Assembly: GCA_024220505.1 (NCBI GenBank) | Contig: JAKZZE010000023.1 | Location: forward strand, 186,001 to 250,000 | Length of the DNA stretch: 64,000 bases | Direction: 5' to 3' | DNA from: Rhizopus arrhizus | Taxonomy: Eukaryota > Mucoromycota > Mucoromycetes > Mucorales > Rhizopodaceae | Shown here: positions 31,118 to 43,639 of the stretch, one piece after another | Numbering within the stretch: position 1 is the first letter of the stretch | How the letters are laid out: each line of letters starts with the position of its first letter | Program-made: the position numbers and the translations under genes | The notes under the pieces: model-generated | The model's database searches: none | What the model was told of the DNA's origin: nothing | What the model saw: the letters and a program-made list of their open reading frames with translations, nothing else

Positions 31118-32065
31118 ATGTCTAAAGTTCCTACTAGTAAGTTTTTTTTTTTTTTTCATATAAAATCTGTTTAAATTAAAACGAATGGTTACAAGTTTTG
31201 AACCCTACTGAAGAAGACCTTCAACTCTTGTTGGCTGCTCAAGCACACCTTGGCGCCAAGAACCTCAACACCCGCATGTCTCCCTATGTCTTTAAGCGTC
31301 GAGCTGATGGTAAATAAAGCAGTGAGCTGAACTTGTACTAATCATTCCACAGGTGTTCACTTGATTAACCTTGGCAAGACTTGGGAAAAACTCATCTTTG
31401 CTGCCCGTGTGATTGCAGCGATCGAGAACCCTGCGGACATTGTTGTTGTCTCTGCTCGTCCCTACGGCCACCGTGCCGCCTTGAAGTTTGCTCGCTACAT
31501 TGGAGCCGAAGCGGTCGTAGGTCGCTTCACTCCAGGTACTTTTACCAATTACATCACCCGTTCCTTCCGTGAACCTCGTCTCGTCGTCTGTACCGACCCT
31601 CGTTCTGATTTCCAAGCCATCTTGGAAGCTTCGTATGTCAATATCCCTGTGATCTCTCTTGCTGATACGGATGCCTCGCTTCAATATGTCGATGTCGTTA
31701 TCCCTACCAACAACAAGGGTAAACATGCGATCGGTTTGATCTACTGGCTCTTGGCCCGTGCTGTCCTTCGTCTTCGTGGTACCTTGGATTATGCTACTCC
31801 TTGGGATGTCATGGTCGACATGTTCTTTTACCGTGACCCTGAGGAAATTGAAAAGGAAAACGAAGCTGCTGAATTGGAAGAGGCCGGTCGTAATGTCGAA
31901 TGGGGTGCTACGACTGAAGAACAAGATTGGACGATCGAAGCTGAAGGTCCTGCTAGTTTTGCTGGTAATGCGGCTGATTGGTCTGCTGAAGCTCCCTCTG
32001 CTGATGCTGTCGGTGATTGGGCTGATGATGTCAACACGGCTCCCGCTACTTCTGGTTGGGATTAA
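31118..32065 (+). CDS. RPS0: Small-subunit ribosomal protein uS2 (RPS0/RPSA)
   Basis: Three exons (31118-31136, 31196-31309, 31353-32065) give 281 residues starting [20 protein letters not shown]. Conserved uS2 blocks include [59 protein letters not shown] and [11 protein letters not shown]. The C-terminus is an acidic, Ala/Trp-rich tail ([17 protein letters not shown], ending SGWD), as in eukaryotic RPS0/laminin-receptor homologues. It assembles late into the 40S head and is needed for 18S rRNA maturation. The first exon encodes only six complete codons, a common arrangement for ribosomal protein genes. Codon use is strongly biased, fitting high expression. Confidence 0.97.
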
Positions 32066-32523
32066 GTTTCTTTTATGAACCTCTTTTATTTGAAAACAGT
32101 CGTTTTTTTTTTAATAAAAAAAAAATTCTTTGTTTTGATCTATTTTGAATGTATACAAGGAGTGATCATTCAGTGAAAGCCATAAAAGTCAATTTACATG
32201 TTTCATAGAATTATTTATTTTCCCAAAGTATATGCAAAAGGGGGGGTCCGTAAAATAAAGTTTATAATCAAGTCAGATGAGTTGCACTACAGTATTTCAA
32301 TAAATTGAATGAGATTGACAAGTGAAAAGAAGATTTTGTAAAATAAATGTATATTTTGTTTGTTGTAGTCATACGTTTTTTTTTTTTTTTTTTTTTTCTT
32401 TTTTTAAAAAACTGCATGAATTTTCCCATCGTTCCTCTCCATCATGAGACACACGTTTAAAAAAGTATAAAATAAACTTTTTTTCCCTTCTTTTTTTTAA
32501 TTCACACAACTCTTTTATTAAAA

Positions 32524-32781
32524 ATGCCAATGGTAAAGAATCTTGAGAACGTTCATCAACAATTGATGGAAATTGCTAGAGAATCCAATCGTGTGAGTTA
32601 TACTAAATATACAGCGGATGATATTGAAAAGCTTCAAGACAAACTTCGTATCATTGATTCTCAATATACTGAAGGCGCCTTTGATGCTGGTCATTATGAA
32701 GAAGAAGGTCTTGCTCAAGTATCGGATGAATTGGAAAAAGTACATAGAACACTTCATCGTTTGTTGGCTCGTATTGAATAA
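32524..32781 (+). CDS. Small helical protein, unknown function
   Basis: A single-exon frame of 85 residues: MPMVKNLENVHQQLMEIARE, a Tyr/Thr-rich turn (SYTKYTADD), then IEKLQDKLRIIDSQYTEG, and a final amphipathic helix (LAQVSDELEKVHRTLHRLLA). It is acidic overall and probably all-helical, possibly a coiled-coil subunit of a larger complex. A T-rich leader precedes the ATG. No membrane segment or signal peptide is seen. I do not recognise the family. Confidence 0.6.
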   Translation: MPMVKNLENVHQQLMEIARESNRVSYTKYTADDIEKLQDKLRIIDSQYTEGAFDAGHYEEEGLAQVSDELEKVHRTLHRLLARIE

Positions 32782-32878
32782 AGCAATCCCATTTGAATTG
32801 ACGCGTAAAGAAAGTCTTTAGTTTTTATTTTTTTTTTGGTTTTTGGTTTTTTTTTTTTTTTTCCTGTGGAAACATGTC

Positions 32879-34454
32879 TTATAAAAAGAACATGATCAGA
32901 GCGATAACAAAAGTACCATAAAACAGGGTTGCTTTCTTTCTGTTGGCCGTACCAGTACTACTGTTGTGTTCTTCATGAGGTTCTTCAACACCAAGTGAAT
33001 TGTCTACGGATACGTATTTTTGTCCTTGATGGTATTCTGGTTGATTGTAAGAAAATTGATCGTGAACATAGACTGTACTCTCAGCAGCTAAATAAAAAGT
33101 GAGCAAGATTGAACTCATTCGACATCACTTACATTTCTTGTAAGGCTTTGAATCATTCAAACAACCATCCAATCGAACCATCATATAGCCTTCTTGCTCA
33201 ATCGTGTTCACAATATGTCCTACAGCAGATACCGAACTTGATTGAGGCACATCGTAGTGAATAGCCACAAAGGATCCCTTGGTACCAAATTTCTCTGAAA
33301 AGTCCTTGAACGCCTTTGCATAGGCTTCCTGAACCGAACCTGGACCGGTCGCGTTCTTTTCAACGTAATCCTCACTGTCCAGATTATATCCCACAGTCAC
33401 AAAACCCAATTCAGCCATCACCTTTTCTATGCGTGCATTGGATTGATCCAGCAGGTGAAGACGAACGTATTTAGGGGCAACACCCAAGAGTTTTTCAATC
33501 GCCTGAGCATTTTCTATAATGTCCTTCTTCAATTCACTGTCACTGATTGACTTGGGGTCATCGTTCTTCGTACGATAGGTCATGCCGATCAAATGTCCTG
33601 CTTTGTAGACATCAGAGGCAATGGCAGCATAGTGCGGAATGTTTAACCTGTAAAAGAGATGAATACAGGGTGGCCTGGATCGTGTTCTTACCATGTGGCA
33701 TTGATGAAAAAGTTGGCCCTTGCGTCTGCTTCACTCAATTGCTGAGCAATCTTTGCAGTCGCATCCGTCGGTCCTTCGCTCTGTAAACAATAGGTGAGTT
33801 GGTTTTTATCAGACAGTGTCTCTTACATAGGTCAACGCGATCTGTCCTTCTGATTTACACGCAGTCACTTGGGCTAAAGGAGGTTTTGAAGGATGCGTGT
33901 TGATGACAGGAGCCCAGGCAGTCTTTGTGTTCTTGTTCTTGGCAGTCTTTGTCGGTCCTGGAGGATGATGAGCAAGTAGACTTCGGAAAGTTTTTTTTTT
34001 TTTTTTTTTGGTTACCTTTGGTTTTTATCACTTTGGTTTTTGTCACTTTGGGTTTTTTGACAGTCGCCTTGGGTCTCTTTGTGCTCGTCGGATCAGGCTT
34101 CTTGACGGGCTCAATGGGTTCATCCAAAACATCATCTACCCCATCCACCACTTCCTCTTCCTCTTCTACCATTTCTCCTCCTTCTCCTTCTCCTTCCCCC
34201 TCTCCTCCTACAGACCAATCATCTTCATGATGATGGTGTCTACCTGTTTCATGGGGCGCATCCGCCCAGACGGTCACTGTGACACTCGTCGTGATCCGAG
34301 TCAGTGCGTTCGCAGTCCACGTCTTCTCACCCACATCATACACTGACATGGCTGATACCAAAAGTGGCATCAGTGTGATTGCACCTAAAGAAAATAGGAT
34401 TAACATTGAACTATCTTTGTTTCCCTATTTACTCAGTAAACTTAAATGCTTCAT
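32879..34454 (-). CDS. CE4 polysaccharide-deacetylase-like pseudoenzyme, surface-anchored
   Basis: Six exons (34454-34433, 34384-34016, 33957-33827, 33780-33692, 33647-33133, 33087-32879) join in frame to 444 residues. A signal peptide (MKHLSLLSAITLMPLLVSAM, split by intron 1) is followed by an acidic Gly/Glu and Lys/Pro/Thr-rich linker (residues about 50-130). The NodB-like domain covers about 160-360 and the C-terminus is a single hydrophobic tail (ATLFYGTFVIALIMFFL), like a GPI signal or anchor. The fold is recognisable (GPTDATAKIAQQL, ANFFINATW, AGHLIGMTY), but the catalytic motifs are degraded. TFDDGP is ALTYSEGP, the His pair is replaced (GMTYRTKND), and RPPxGS reads YVRLHLLDQ. It probably binds or organises polysaccharide rather than deacetylating it. 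That role is inference. Confidence 0.82.
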
Positions 34455-34553
34455 CTTTGATACTCGTGAGTTGATTCAAGAAAAAAAAAACAAAATGGAT
34501 AGGAAAATAAAGATCATCGGTTATTTATAGGAGAATTCTTCAAAAAGAAAGTC

Positions 34554-34736
34554 ATGGTCCAAATCATAGAATACCATTTAGATCAAATTGGAATCTTTAA
34601 GTCTTTCCTTAAATATTCTGTCTTTGATTCAAAAGAAGGGTAGGTTCATCTCTTTTCATGTCACACAATATCCAAATAAAGTAATTAATCTGTTTTTAGT
34701 GGTCGTCATACACTCTTGTGGCTGTTGTCATCATAG
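34554..34736 (+). CDS. Possible two-exon microprotein (40 aa)
   Basis: ATG at 34554 reads MVQIIEYHLDQIGIFKSFLK, then YSVFDSKEG. A well-formed 60-nt intron follows (GTAGGTTC at 34640, acceptor TTTTTAG at 34699), then GRHTLLWLLSS and stop at 34736. Both exons are short and the intron joins them in frame. No TATA box or recognised domain is seen, and it could instead be part of a longer transcript. It lies between the divergent CE4-like gene and the flippase gene. Confidence 0.35.
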
Positions 34737-34970
34737 TAGAGGCTTATAGGAAAAAAGAAAAGAAAATAAAACTGAGTTTCATATTCATCAAACCAAAGCC
34801 CTTATTATGAAAAAAAAAAAAGGGGAAAGAAAGACACCGATTGGTTTACTGTCAGAGTCCATGATTGATACTCAGAATATCACACAGTGAACTTACATCA
34901 TTTATCTCGACGAATTTTTTTTTTTTTTTTTTTCTTTGTTTTCCTTTTTCTTTTATTTTTACATCGCATC

Positions 34971-37900
34971 ATGCCTTTTTGGAAATGGCCTTGGAAAAAA
35001 AGCAGAGAGGATGAAGGAGATAGACGAGACGAGTATTATGAAGAAGCATCGAGTCGAAAGAGATCATCACGCACACTATCCATTGGACACAGGATGCAAC
35101 GAGTTGAATCAACCGTCAAGTTACGCAGGATACAGACAGGAGGACGCCGTGTGTTTATCAACCTACCACTTCCCCAATATACACCACCCTTCAGATACAC
35201 ATCCAACAAGATCAAGACATCCAAATATACATTGATTACCTTTGTTCCAAAGAATCTATTCGAGCAATTTCGTCGACCTGCCAACTTGTATTTCTTGGCC
35301 ATGGCCATCATCCAGATGCTTCCACTCTTTGGTGTCAAATCACCCGCATTGACCTTGCTACCTATCTGTGCTGTTGTGTTCATCACGGCCCTCAAGGATG
35401 CCATTGAGGATTTACAACGACACAAGGTCGATGCTCGGTACAACCAAAACGTCACACACACCTTGATTGGATACAACAATACCAATTACCCAGATACAGT
35501 CACCCAACCCAGTCTTCTCTCCAGACTCTTTCAAAAACACCAAGCACCCACACCTCCCCTCGATCCAACCCATCCATCCCACGGCACCTTTCATCCCTCG
35601 CTTGCCATGAACGTCCGTGTGGGCGACTTTATCCTGCTGCGTAACGGAGACAGTGTGCCGGCCGATGCCCTGCTGCTGTCCACCTCGGATAAGGAAGGCA
35701 TCTGCTTTGTGGAAACAAAGGATCTCGATGGAGAGACGAACCTGAAGGGCCGTCAGAGCCTGCCAGACTACAGACATGTTCAATCCGGCACAGACTGTCT
35801 AGACCATGTTCACTTTTATGTCGAAACCAAAGCGCCCTCACCCGATCTCTATCAATTCGACGGGACCTTGGTCCAACTGGCCAAGAGTGAGCACGCCGAT
35901 CGCTGGATAGAGAAAAGTAAGGCACCGATCGATATCAACCAGATCCTGCTTCGTGGACACGTCGTTCGAAACACAAAATGGGCGATCGCTGTCGTCCTGT
36001 TCACCGGCACCGACACAAAGATCATTTTGAATTCGGGTGACACGCCAAGCAAGCGAAGTCAGATCGATCGAGAGATGAACAAAGAGGTAAGCTTTCACCC
36101 GTTCTCTTTCTGACTCATGAAGCCCTAATGTGTAGATCTTTGTTGCCTTTGCCGTCCTGTTCGTCTTGTGCTTGGTGTGTGCGATCATGGCAGGCATCAT
36201 TCGGTCCAGAGACATGCAGAACAGTGCGAGTCTCCTGTTTACAGCCCAATCCGGTACACCTGGTTACGTTGGCTTTTTGAATTTCTGGTCGAGTCTGATC
36301 ATCTTTCAAAACATCATACCCATCTCACTCTATGTTTCTATTGAATTCGTAAAGACGTTTCAGGTACGAACATTGGCATGCTCCAGCCTCATTCTGATCA
36401 TCACCTCCCTCCTAGGCGTTTTTTATCTGGAGTGACCTTGACATGTGGGACGAATCATCGAAATCAACTTGTATACCAAAGACGGTAAGTCGCTTTCGAT
36501 CGTGTCTCTAGGCTAAACAGACGTTTGTTAGTGGACCCTATCGGATGATTTAGGACAAGTCGAATACATCTTTTCAGACAAGACAGGTACCTTGACTCGA
36601 AACATCATGGAATTCAGAGAATGCACCATAGGCGGTTTAAGGTACGGTAACAATGGCTTTTCCCCTGAATCCGAAGGGGCTCGTGGTGCACGCCTTCGTC
36701 AAGAGCAGCAGCAGCAGGTGGATGAAGAACGGGGCCAGGCAAGTAGCATGACAGCAGATGACAGTGCATCACCTCCCTTGATCACCTCTACCATCCACCA
36801 CTCGATCGATGCCAACGAAGAGCACGATCAGGAAAGGGACCGTATCTTGAGAGACTATGAGCAGGCATTAAAAGACGTCTTTCAACCGACCTATGCCTCG
36901 CTGGATCCCCAGCGACTTTCATTTGCAGATCCTCAGCTGTTTCGAGACCTCAAGCATGCCAAAGTGACGTTAGGAGAGGATCAGTCGAGCCAGATCAAAG
37001 AGTTCATGATGCTGCTCTCCCTTTGTCACACGGTCGTGATTGAAAGGATCGGAAGGGATGGACAGCCGGTGGAAGAAGAGGACGAGGAGGAGGAAGAAGG
37101 CGGACAGCCAAAGATCAGCGCCGGCCAGCAAGAGGACCCGACGGGCACCAGAGACAAGCAGACCCTTTCGGCCACACTTCGATCCAGTGGCAGCAAGATC
37201 TTGAACGCGACAGGCATGCGTCATCTGAAGAAGAAGAAGAAGCATCGGGGACAAGAGTTTGCGTCGATCACGAGTGAAAGGGACACCCAGGTGGATGATA
37301 CGGTCGAGGTCCAGATCGAATACAAGGCCGAATCGCCAGACGAAGCGGCCTTGGTGAACGCGGCAAAGAACGCGGGCTTTGCGTTTGTGGACCGCAAGGG
37401 AAACCAGTTGACGGTGGACATCTTGGGAGAGGAATACACGTTTGAGCTGCTGCACGTCTTGGATTTCACCTCGGACCGAAAACGGATGAGCGTGATCGTT
37501 CGCAGGCCGGCTCCCTGGCATGATCTGGTGTTGTACTGCAAGGGTGCGGACAATGTCATTGCCCAAAGGTTGAGCCAGGTCAATCCGGATCTGATCGCAA
37601 AGACACATGAGCATGTGGATCTCTTTTCAGAGAATGGCCTTCGTACCCTGATGCTTTCCTATCGTATCTTGAGCGAGGAAGAATATGAAGGGTGGAAGAA
37701 GGAGATGGATGAGGCGAGTACAGCCATCGAGGATCGAGTCGAGAGAACGGCCAGGGTGCAGGAGAAGATCGAGGTCGACCTGAGACTCTTGGGCGCGACG
37801 GGCATCGAAGACAAGCTGCAGGAAGGTGTGCCGGACTGTATTGAGGACCTTCGAAAGGCTGGGATCAAGATATGGGTCCTGACGGGCGATAAGCTCGAGA

Positions 37901-39204
37901 CGGCGATCAACATTGGCTATGCGAGTTGTCTGTTGGATGGCGAGATGCAATTGTGGGTCGTGCGTGGTCAAGACAGGCCAGATGAGGTGGCCAGAAACTT
38001 TGAAGAGATCTCTCAAAAGCTGGCCAAGATCGAACAGGACCTGGAACATGCTTTGGTCATCGAGGGATCTGCGCTGGTTCATGTCTTTGATTCTCCAGAG
38101 GTTCAGCAAAAGATGCTCGAGATCGCCATGCGCTGCAAAAGTGTGATTTGCTGTCGTGTGAGTCCTCTTCAGAAGGCGCAGGTGGTGGAACTCGTGAGAA
38201 AATCGCATGATGTGGTGACGCTGGCCGTCGGTGATGGAGCCAACGATGTGAGCATGATTCAGGTGGCCAATGTGGGTGTAGGCATCTCTGGACAGGAAGG
38301 CGTTCAAGCCGCGATGGCGGCTGACTACGCCATCTGCCAATTCCGATTTCTTCACAAGCTGCTGCTCGTCCAGGGTCACTGGAGTTATGTGCGTATATCG
38401 GAAATGATCTTGAACTTCTTCTTCAAGAACGTCTTCTGGGTCTTTCCCTCTCTCTGGTACCAAATCTACAGTGGTTGGTCAGGCAATATTTTCTATGATT
38501 ACTCATTCCTTCAACTCTACAACATCATCTTTACACTCGCCCCTATTGTTGTTCTTGGTATAAAGATTTGATGTTTTGAGATCGTAACCATCTAACATTA
38601 TATCCTAGGCGCTACCGATCAGGACATGACCTCATCTTATTTAAAGAACCTCCCGCAAGTGTATACGATAGGTATCGAAAGAAAGCTATATACCCGATTA
38701 AGGTTTTGGCTTTACTTTATAGACGGCATTTGGCAATCCCTTGTTGTGTTTTATGCGTTTTACTTTCTTTATGGTTCAAACCCTAACGCAAACGGAGAAC
38801 CTGAATCCAATCTGCAGCTCTCTACTTCTGTTGCCGTCACAGCCATCGTACTCGCTAATCTTGTTCCCGGCTTCAACACCCTCTACTGGACCTGGCTTCA
38901 ATTCTTATTTATAGGCATCGAACTCTTGATTGCCTTCTTGTGGGTCGTCGTCTATGGTGCCTTCCCTTCAGTGACACTGTATGGTATGGCCAACATGGTG
39001 TTTGGCTCCTGGTCATTTTGGATGACGTTTTTGTTGGCTGTTGTTCTGGCCTTCTTGCCACGTTATACAATCACATTTGTCTATCAGTGGTGGTATCCAA
39101 ATGTGATGGCCAAAGGTCGACAAATAGAGTTGCATGAAAAGAAGATGAAAAAGAAAAAAGACAAGGAGACGGCCGGTCAAAGAGGATACTTTCAGTTCTG
39201 TTAA
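34971..39204 (+). CDS. P4-type ATPase phospholipid flippase (Dnf1/2-like)
   Basis: Five exons (34971-36086, 36136-36363, 36416-36484, 36532-38557, 38609-39204) give 1344 residues. Key P-type motifs are DLDGETNLK near residue 251 (actuator), IFSDKTGTLTRN with the phosphorylated Asp at about 487, KAESPDEAALV in the nucleotide domain, and AVGDGANDVSMIQ with VGISGQEGVQAAM. P4-specific features include the N-terminal RRPANLYFL and the QxxP-type start of transmembrane 1, PISLYVSIEFVK in transmembrane 4, and the C-terminal six helices beginning FRFLHKLLLVQGHWSYVR. YIFSDKTGT preceded by WTLSDDLGQVE resembles Dnf1/2 more than Drs2. It flips phospholipids from the outer to the cytosolic leaflet, usually with a Cdc50-type partner. 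The start is the first ATG after a T-rich leader. Confidence 0.95.
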
Positions 39205-39889
39205 TGTACAGGCCAACTGATGCTCTTCTTTATTGTACACATACTTGTAACATATATATATATTAATGTTAATGACTATTTTCTATATTATGTATACTAC
39301 AAATAAACAATATTTTGCTTTAGTAATAAAAAGTACATGATCCTAGACAAACCAGTGAGTGTCTTGTTGGCGTAAGCGTGTTTATGAATAGGGTAGAACT
39401 TTAGGACAATCATTAACTTTACTTGGTCAACTGTCCTTCTTGCTTTAACAATTTATATTTTGGAAACTCAATCACTTCACAGAAGCCTATATCACTAAAA
39501 TTGTAAAAATTTGTTTTATCTGACACCTCTCACTATTTCTAGTACACAAGACCTTGATGTGGTAAATATAAACTCATGTTTGATACACGTCATACCAATC
39601 TTGTGTGAATATGCAAAACAATCAATAATACACTACAAACTATTAAATTCTACATTGAACGATAAAGAATATGAACAGTTAGCCAGTGAGAATATAAATT
39701 TAAACGAGGCAATTTAAAAATTTTAGAAAACCACACCGGTAAGTTTTAACTTTCACGTCGGCTCATTCTTTGCGTTTGCACCTAAAATCCAGGTTTTGTT
39801 AAGAATAAGTTGATCAATTTAATAAAAAAAAGAATATGAGCTTGTCATCATCACACCAACAACTGATTATTTCATTTTTGGCATTCAAA

Positions 39890-39929
<40 letters not shown>

Positions 39930-41148
39930 CAAAGCAGCAAAAGATATTTGTTCAATTCTGGTTATGTTGTCAATCGCTCTTTGTTTATAACAAAAAATAA
40001 TATTTGTCTTTCATGCAAGAAGGAAGCATATGATCCTTGGGTTTTTCACTCATGTTAAAGCATAATGTTTCACTGTGAAATTGTACAGGCCTAAATTTCT
40101 TGTTTTCATGTTGATTACTCACCCAATTTCATTTTGCTTAAACTCTATTCCCCTTCTTTTATCCTCTGCCTTTATCTTCTACATCGTCACAACTGCAATT
40201 TTCTTTTTCATGCAAAGCAGCAGACTCGAAATTATGTCCATCTTGGGGCTCAGCATATCACTGAGCTCGTCAACGTTGCACATGAGACCAAATAGACAAA
40301 TGGCCAAAGGACTGCAGACAAAACAAGTCTTGAGGCGCTTTTTTTTTTTTAAGCTTTGGTCAGTGACTTTTTATTGGCCCTTGAGAGGATGATGAAAGGG
40401 AATTTTATCTGCAATCACAACAAACATGCTTGGCAAGATAACTTTCAATATTTGATGGCTTTGACCATGTTTTGATACAAAGACTTGAATCAGCCATGGT
40501 TTGCAAGTATTGTTTAACAGACGTTTCAGGTTCGAAAAAGGAAGAAGTTTAAATACATACAATTTTTGAGCAGTGGCTAAGTCAAAAAGCTGCTCTATTT
40601 GCTCAAAGGTACACTTTTGATAGGAATCCCCTCATCTTGGTCTGTGAATATTGATGCTTTATTTTTATTTTAGTATTCGTTTTACGAAAAGAAAATTTTT
40701 CTCCGAATGTATCTTATTTTCATTTTCCTAAGGTAAATTGATAAAGCTATCTACACATTATAGTCACCCATTCCCTATTGGCTTCATCTTCTCTTACCGT
40801 TCACTACTCAAATCATAGTGATCAATAATGAGCTTTTTGTCTTTATTTAAATATTCAAACTTCTTCATACTAGCATCAGACAAGAAATATTTAATTTCAC
40901 GTACATATATTTTGTATTGAATAAAAAAAAAATTGGCGTATGCTATATGATTCATGTGAGGCTTTGCGGAGATCCAAATGTCGTATCCACGTTTTGTTTC
41001 AAGAATCATCTCTCGTTTTATATCCTTTGGTGGAAACAATGGTTAGAGTCAGAAAAGGACATGTGATCCTGTTGAGTGAAACTGGATGATTGAAGTTATG
41101 CTTTAAACTATTTTTTTCTTTTTCTTTTTCCTATTTTTACAAGAAATC
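39205..41148. other. Long AT-rich region with a possible gene fragment
   Basis: It holds a 38-nt T-run (39892-39929) and several short frames. Minus-strand 41039-40794 reads GYDIWISAKPHMNHIAY … KKFEYLNKDKKLIIDHYDLS. That faintly recalls the propeptide of M14 carboxypeptidases, but no catalytic domain follows, so I do not call a gene. Nothing else is recognisable. Confidence 0.35.
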
Positions 41149-42471
41149 ATGGGAGGATGTTGTTGTAAGGAAAGATATAAAGAAGACATTGATTTCACAA
41201 GTGGTAAATATATGATGGCTGATGACATGATTTAATTATGAACAATAGAACCGAATTTAAGCCATTTCGATCTACAAAACTTGATAGGACAAGGTGTTTT
41301 TGGTAAAGTAAGGATTGTACGACACAAGAAGACAGGAAGACGATTCGCATTAAAATACGTGAATAAATCAATTTGTATAAAACAAAAAGCGATCAATAAT
41401 ATCATCACAGAAAGAAAGATATTAGAACGCATTCATCATTCACTCATCACCAATCTTCATTATGCCTTTCAAGATGATGACACTCTCTTCTTTGTCCTTG
41501 ACCCTATCCTGGGTGGTGATCTACGCTTCCATCTCAAACAGCATCAAAGCTTTCCAGAATGCCAAGTGCGTCACTATGTAGCCTGTATCGCTCTCTCGTT
41601 GAATTATCTTCATTCGAAACGTATCGCCCATCGAGATATCAAACCAGAAAACATCTTGCTCGATCAACAGAACTATGCTTACCTTTCTGATTTCAACATC
41701 GCCTTCCAGTTCTCTCCTCAGCAACCTTTGGTTTGGTCGAGGTCAGGGACAGTAGCCTATATGGCTCCAGATGTCTTGAGCAAACGAGGCTATTCTACTT
41801 CAGTTGACTGGTGGAGTTTAGGTATTGTGGCTTTTGAACTTTTATTTGGCACAGTAAATGATGATGTGATGTGTACTATAAGAGATTAAATACTTGAGAT
41901 AGCGCCCATTTCATGCTCAATCAAAAGAAAGGTTGATATATTCAATCTTACATGATCCTCTTTTATTTCCATCTGATGTATATGATATAGTATCTCTGGA
42001 TTGTATAAACTTTATTAGCGATGTAATCATCATAAATCTATATCTGATCATAACTCATTCGTCTCTAGTTGCTGGTCAAATCACCTCATCAAAGGTTAGG
42101 TTGTCATGGCTTTGAAAAGTTTAAATCTCATCCATGGTTCAAAGGCTTGGATTGGGATAAATTAGAAAAAAAGCAATTGCCTTCACCTTGTTTACTTGAT
42201 GTCAGTCAATGATGTTTTAAAGAGAAAATTAAATTAATAGTTTAAATAGGAAGGTGATCAAAAAGTGAATGATGAACTTGTAGAAGACAGACTTGTTTAT
42301 TCAACCAAAAGAATATCTTTTCCATCAGATAATAATATGCCAGTGACAGAAGAAGCAAGAGGTAGATTACAACTAGAACAGGAATTTTTAAATTATGATC
42401 ATCCTACTTTAAATAAGCAACCATCATTTTATGATGTTTGTCTTGCCCTAATAAACAATGGGAAAAGATAA
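41149..42471 (+). CDS. STK32/YANK-family serine/threonine kinase, probably N-myristoylated
   Basis: Five exons (41149-41203, 41249-41853, 41903-42022, 42069-42200, 42250-42471) join in frame to 377 residues. The N-terminus MGGCCCKER fits N-myristoylation plus palmitoylation, which would place it at membranes. Kinase motifs: GQGVFGKV loop, ALKY Lys, ERKILERIHH with the helix C Glu, HRDIKPENILL catalytic loop, and SDFNIA in place of DFG. The DFN variant is the hallmark of the YANK group of AGC-related kinases. SGTVAYMAPDVL and VDWWSLGIVAFELL follow. After the lobe comes RLGCHGFEKFKSHPWFKGLD. The C-terminal end is uncertain: another open segment (42576-42737) could be a further exon. Substrates are unknown. 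Confidence 0.88.
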
Positions 42472-43639
42472 AACAGGGTAATCAAGATAGAATCAAGTGG
42501 ATAGACATCATCGGTAACTCACACACCATACAATCTTATTAAGCAACTGTTAGCATGTTTGTTTTTCATACCTGTTTCTTAAAGGATGTGTTGAAAAGCC
42601 ATCAGATGATGTACTCATTGTCTGATTTAAACCCAGTAGAAATCAAGGAATATACAAAAGAGGAATTACTGTTATTAGACAGTTTAGAAAACACAATTCT
42701 TAATGTTTCAAGTCTTTTTCAAAACATAGCTAAATAAAGACATAAACTATTGTTTTTTTCTTTTTGGGAAAATGAATTAGGTGTGTACACCTTCCCCTAC
42801 AATAAAAAGTCATATGCACAGCAGCTTCTTTGGCTTTAGCTGTTTTCAATGTACAAAACTGCCTAGTCATTACTGTGATCCATACCAAGATAATTTGAGC
42901 TGCGAGCCTCATAACTTGGACACTCCCTTTTATTATCTGCAAGTCTGAACAAAACACTATTCTCATCGAGTTTAGTTAGGAACAAACGGGACACTCCATG
43001 CCTTTTCTTAAGTCTATCATAAAAGTTAATCCTCATGTGTCTCTTAGGCCCTTGGCAAAACTGGCGACTTTTTAAAAGGGTTTAAAACGGTGGGCTCTTT
43101 AAAAGAAGAAACAGATCATTTTATTAAAGCAGTGAAAGCGCATTCCGATCAAACTCTACTTTCTTTAGCTGCAAACAATGCCCATATCCCTAACGATAGT
43201 ACAAGCCTTGCTCCTACCGACCAATGACAGAGTCACCGTTTTTAAAAAATTTGTCCTTGCATTGATAAAAACCATGTTTTCGGACATCATGAATAATCCA
43301 TCAGTTAAAAAAAAAAAAAAAACCAGCAATGGGCTGCGCGGTGGTCTTTTCAAAGAAGTTCAAATCAATAAAATTAAAAATTCATTGTGAACATGACTTC
43401 CATTTGAAACTTGGGCAGTTCAAGCTGTATTTTGTAAAAGCCAAAAGAGAAGGACAAAGATAGAGTAAAACAAAGTTAACAGTCCGGTTGGAAGGCTACC
43501 AGAGCTAGTTGAAGAGTATAGAGGACCTTTAGCCTAGTTGATCGACAAGAAGTCGTCATTAGCTTTGAAACAAGTCATAGTTGACTTATAGTACCAATTT
43601 ATGAACTTAAAACTGTCAAAAATTGTTTTAAATGACAAG
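42472..43639. other. Region with coding remnants but no assigned gene
   Basis: A 54-residue open tail at 42576-42737 (LNPVEIKEYTKEELLLLDSL) may belong to the kinase gene. A plus-strand segment at about 43047-43227 reads LGKTGDFLKGFKTVGSLKEE and ends at a stop after SLAPTDQ. It looks like part of a real protein but is isolated. The rest is non-coding. Confidence 0.35.

Noticed and set aside
31292..31924. Antisense 210-residue frame over RPS0
   Set aside because: Sense strand is an unmistakable ribosomal protein with strong codon bias, which clears stops on the opposite strand.
34887..34970. Upstream ATG extension of the flippase frame
   Set aside because: The added residues are a poly-Phe run from a T-rich leader; the start at 34971 gives a normal N-terminus.
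37627..38463. Antisense 278-residue frame over the flippase gene
   Set aside because: The sense strand encodes conserved P-type ATPase motifs in the same stretch; the antisense frame is a by-product of codon bias.
40794..41039. M14 carboxypeptidase propeptide-like fragment
   Set aside because: Resemblance is faint and no catalytic domain or zinc-binding motif follows on that strand.
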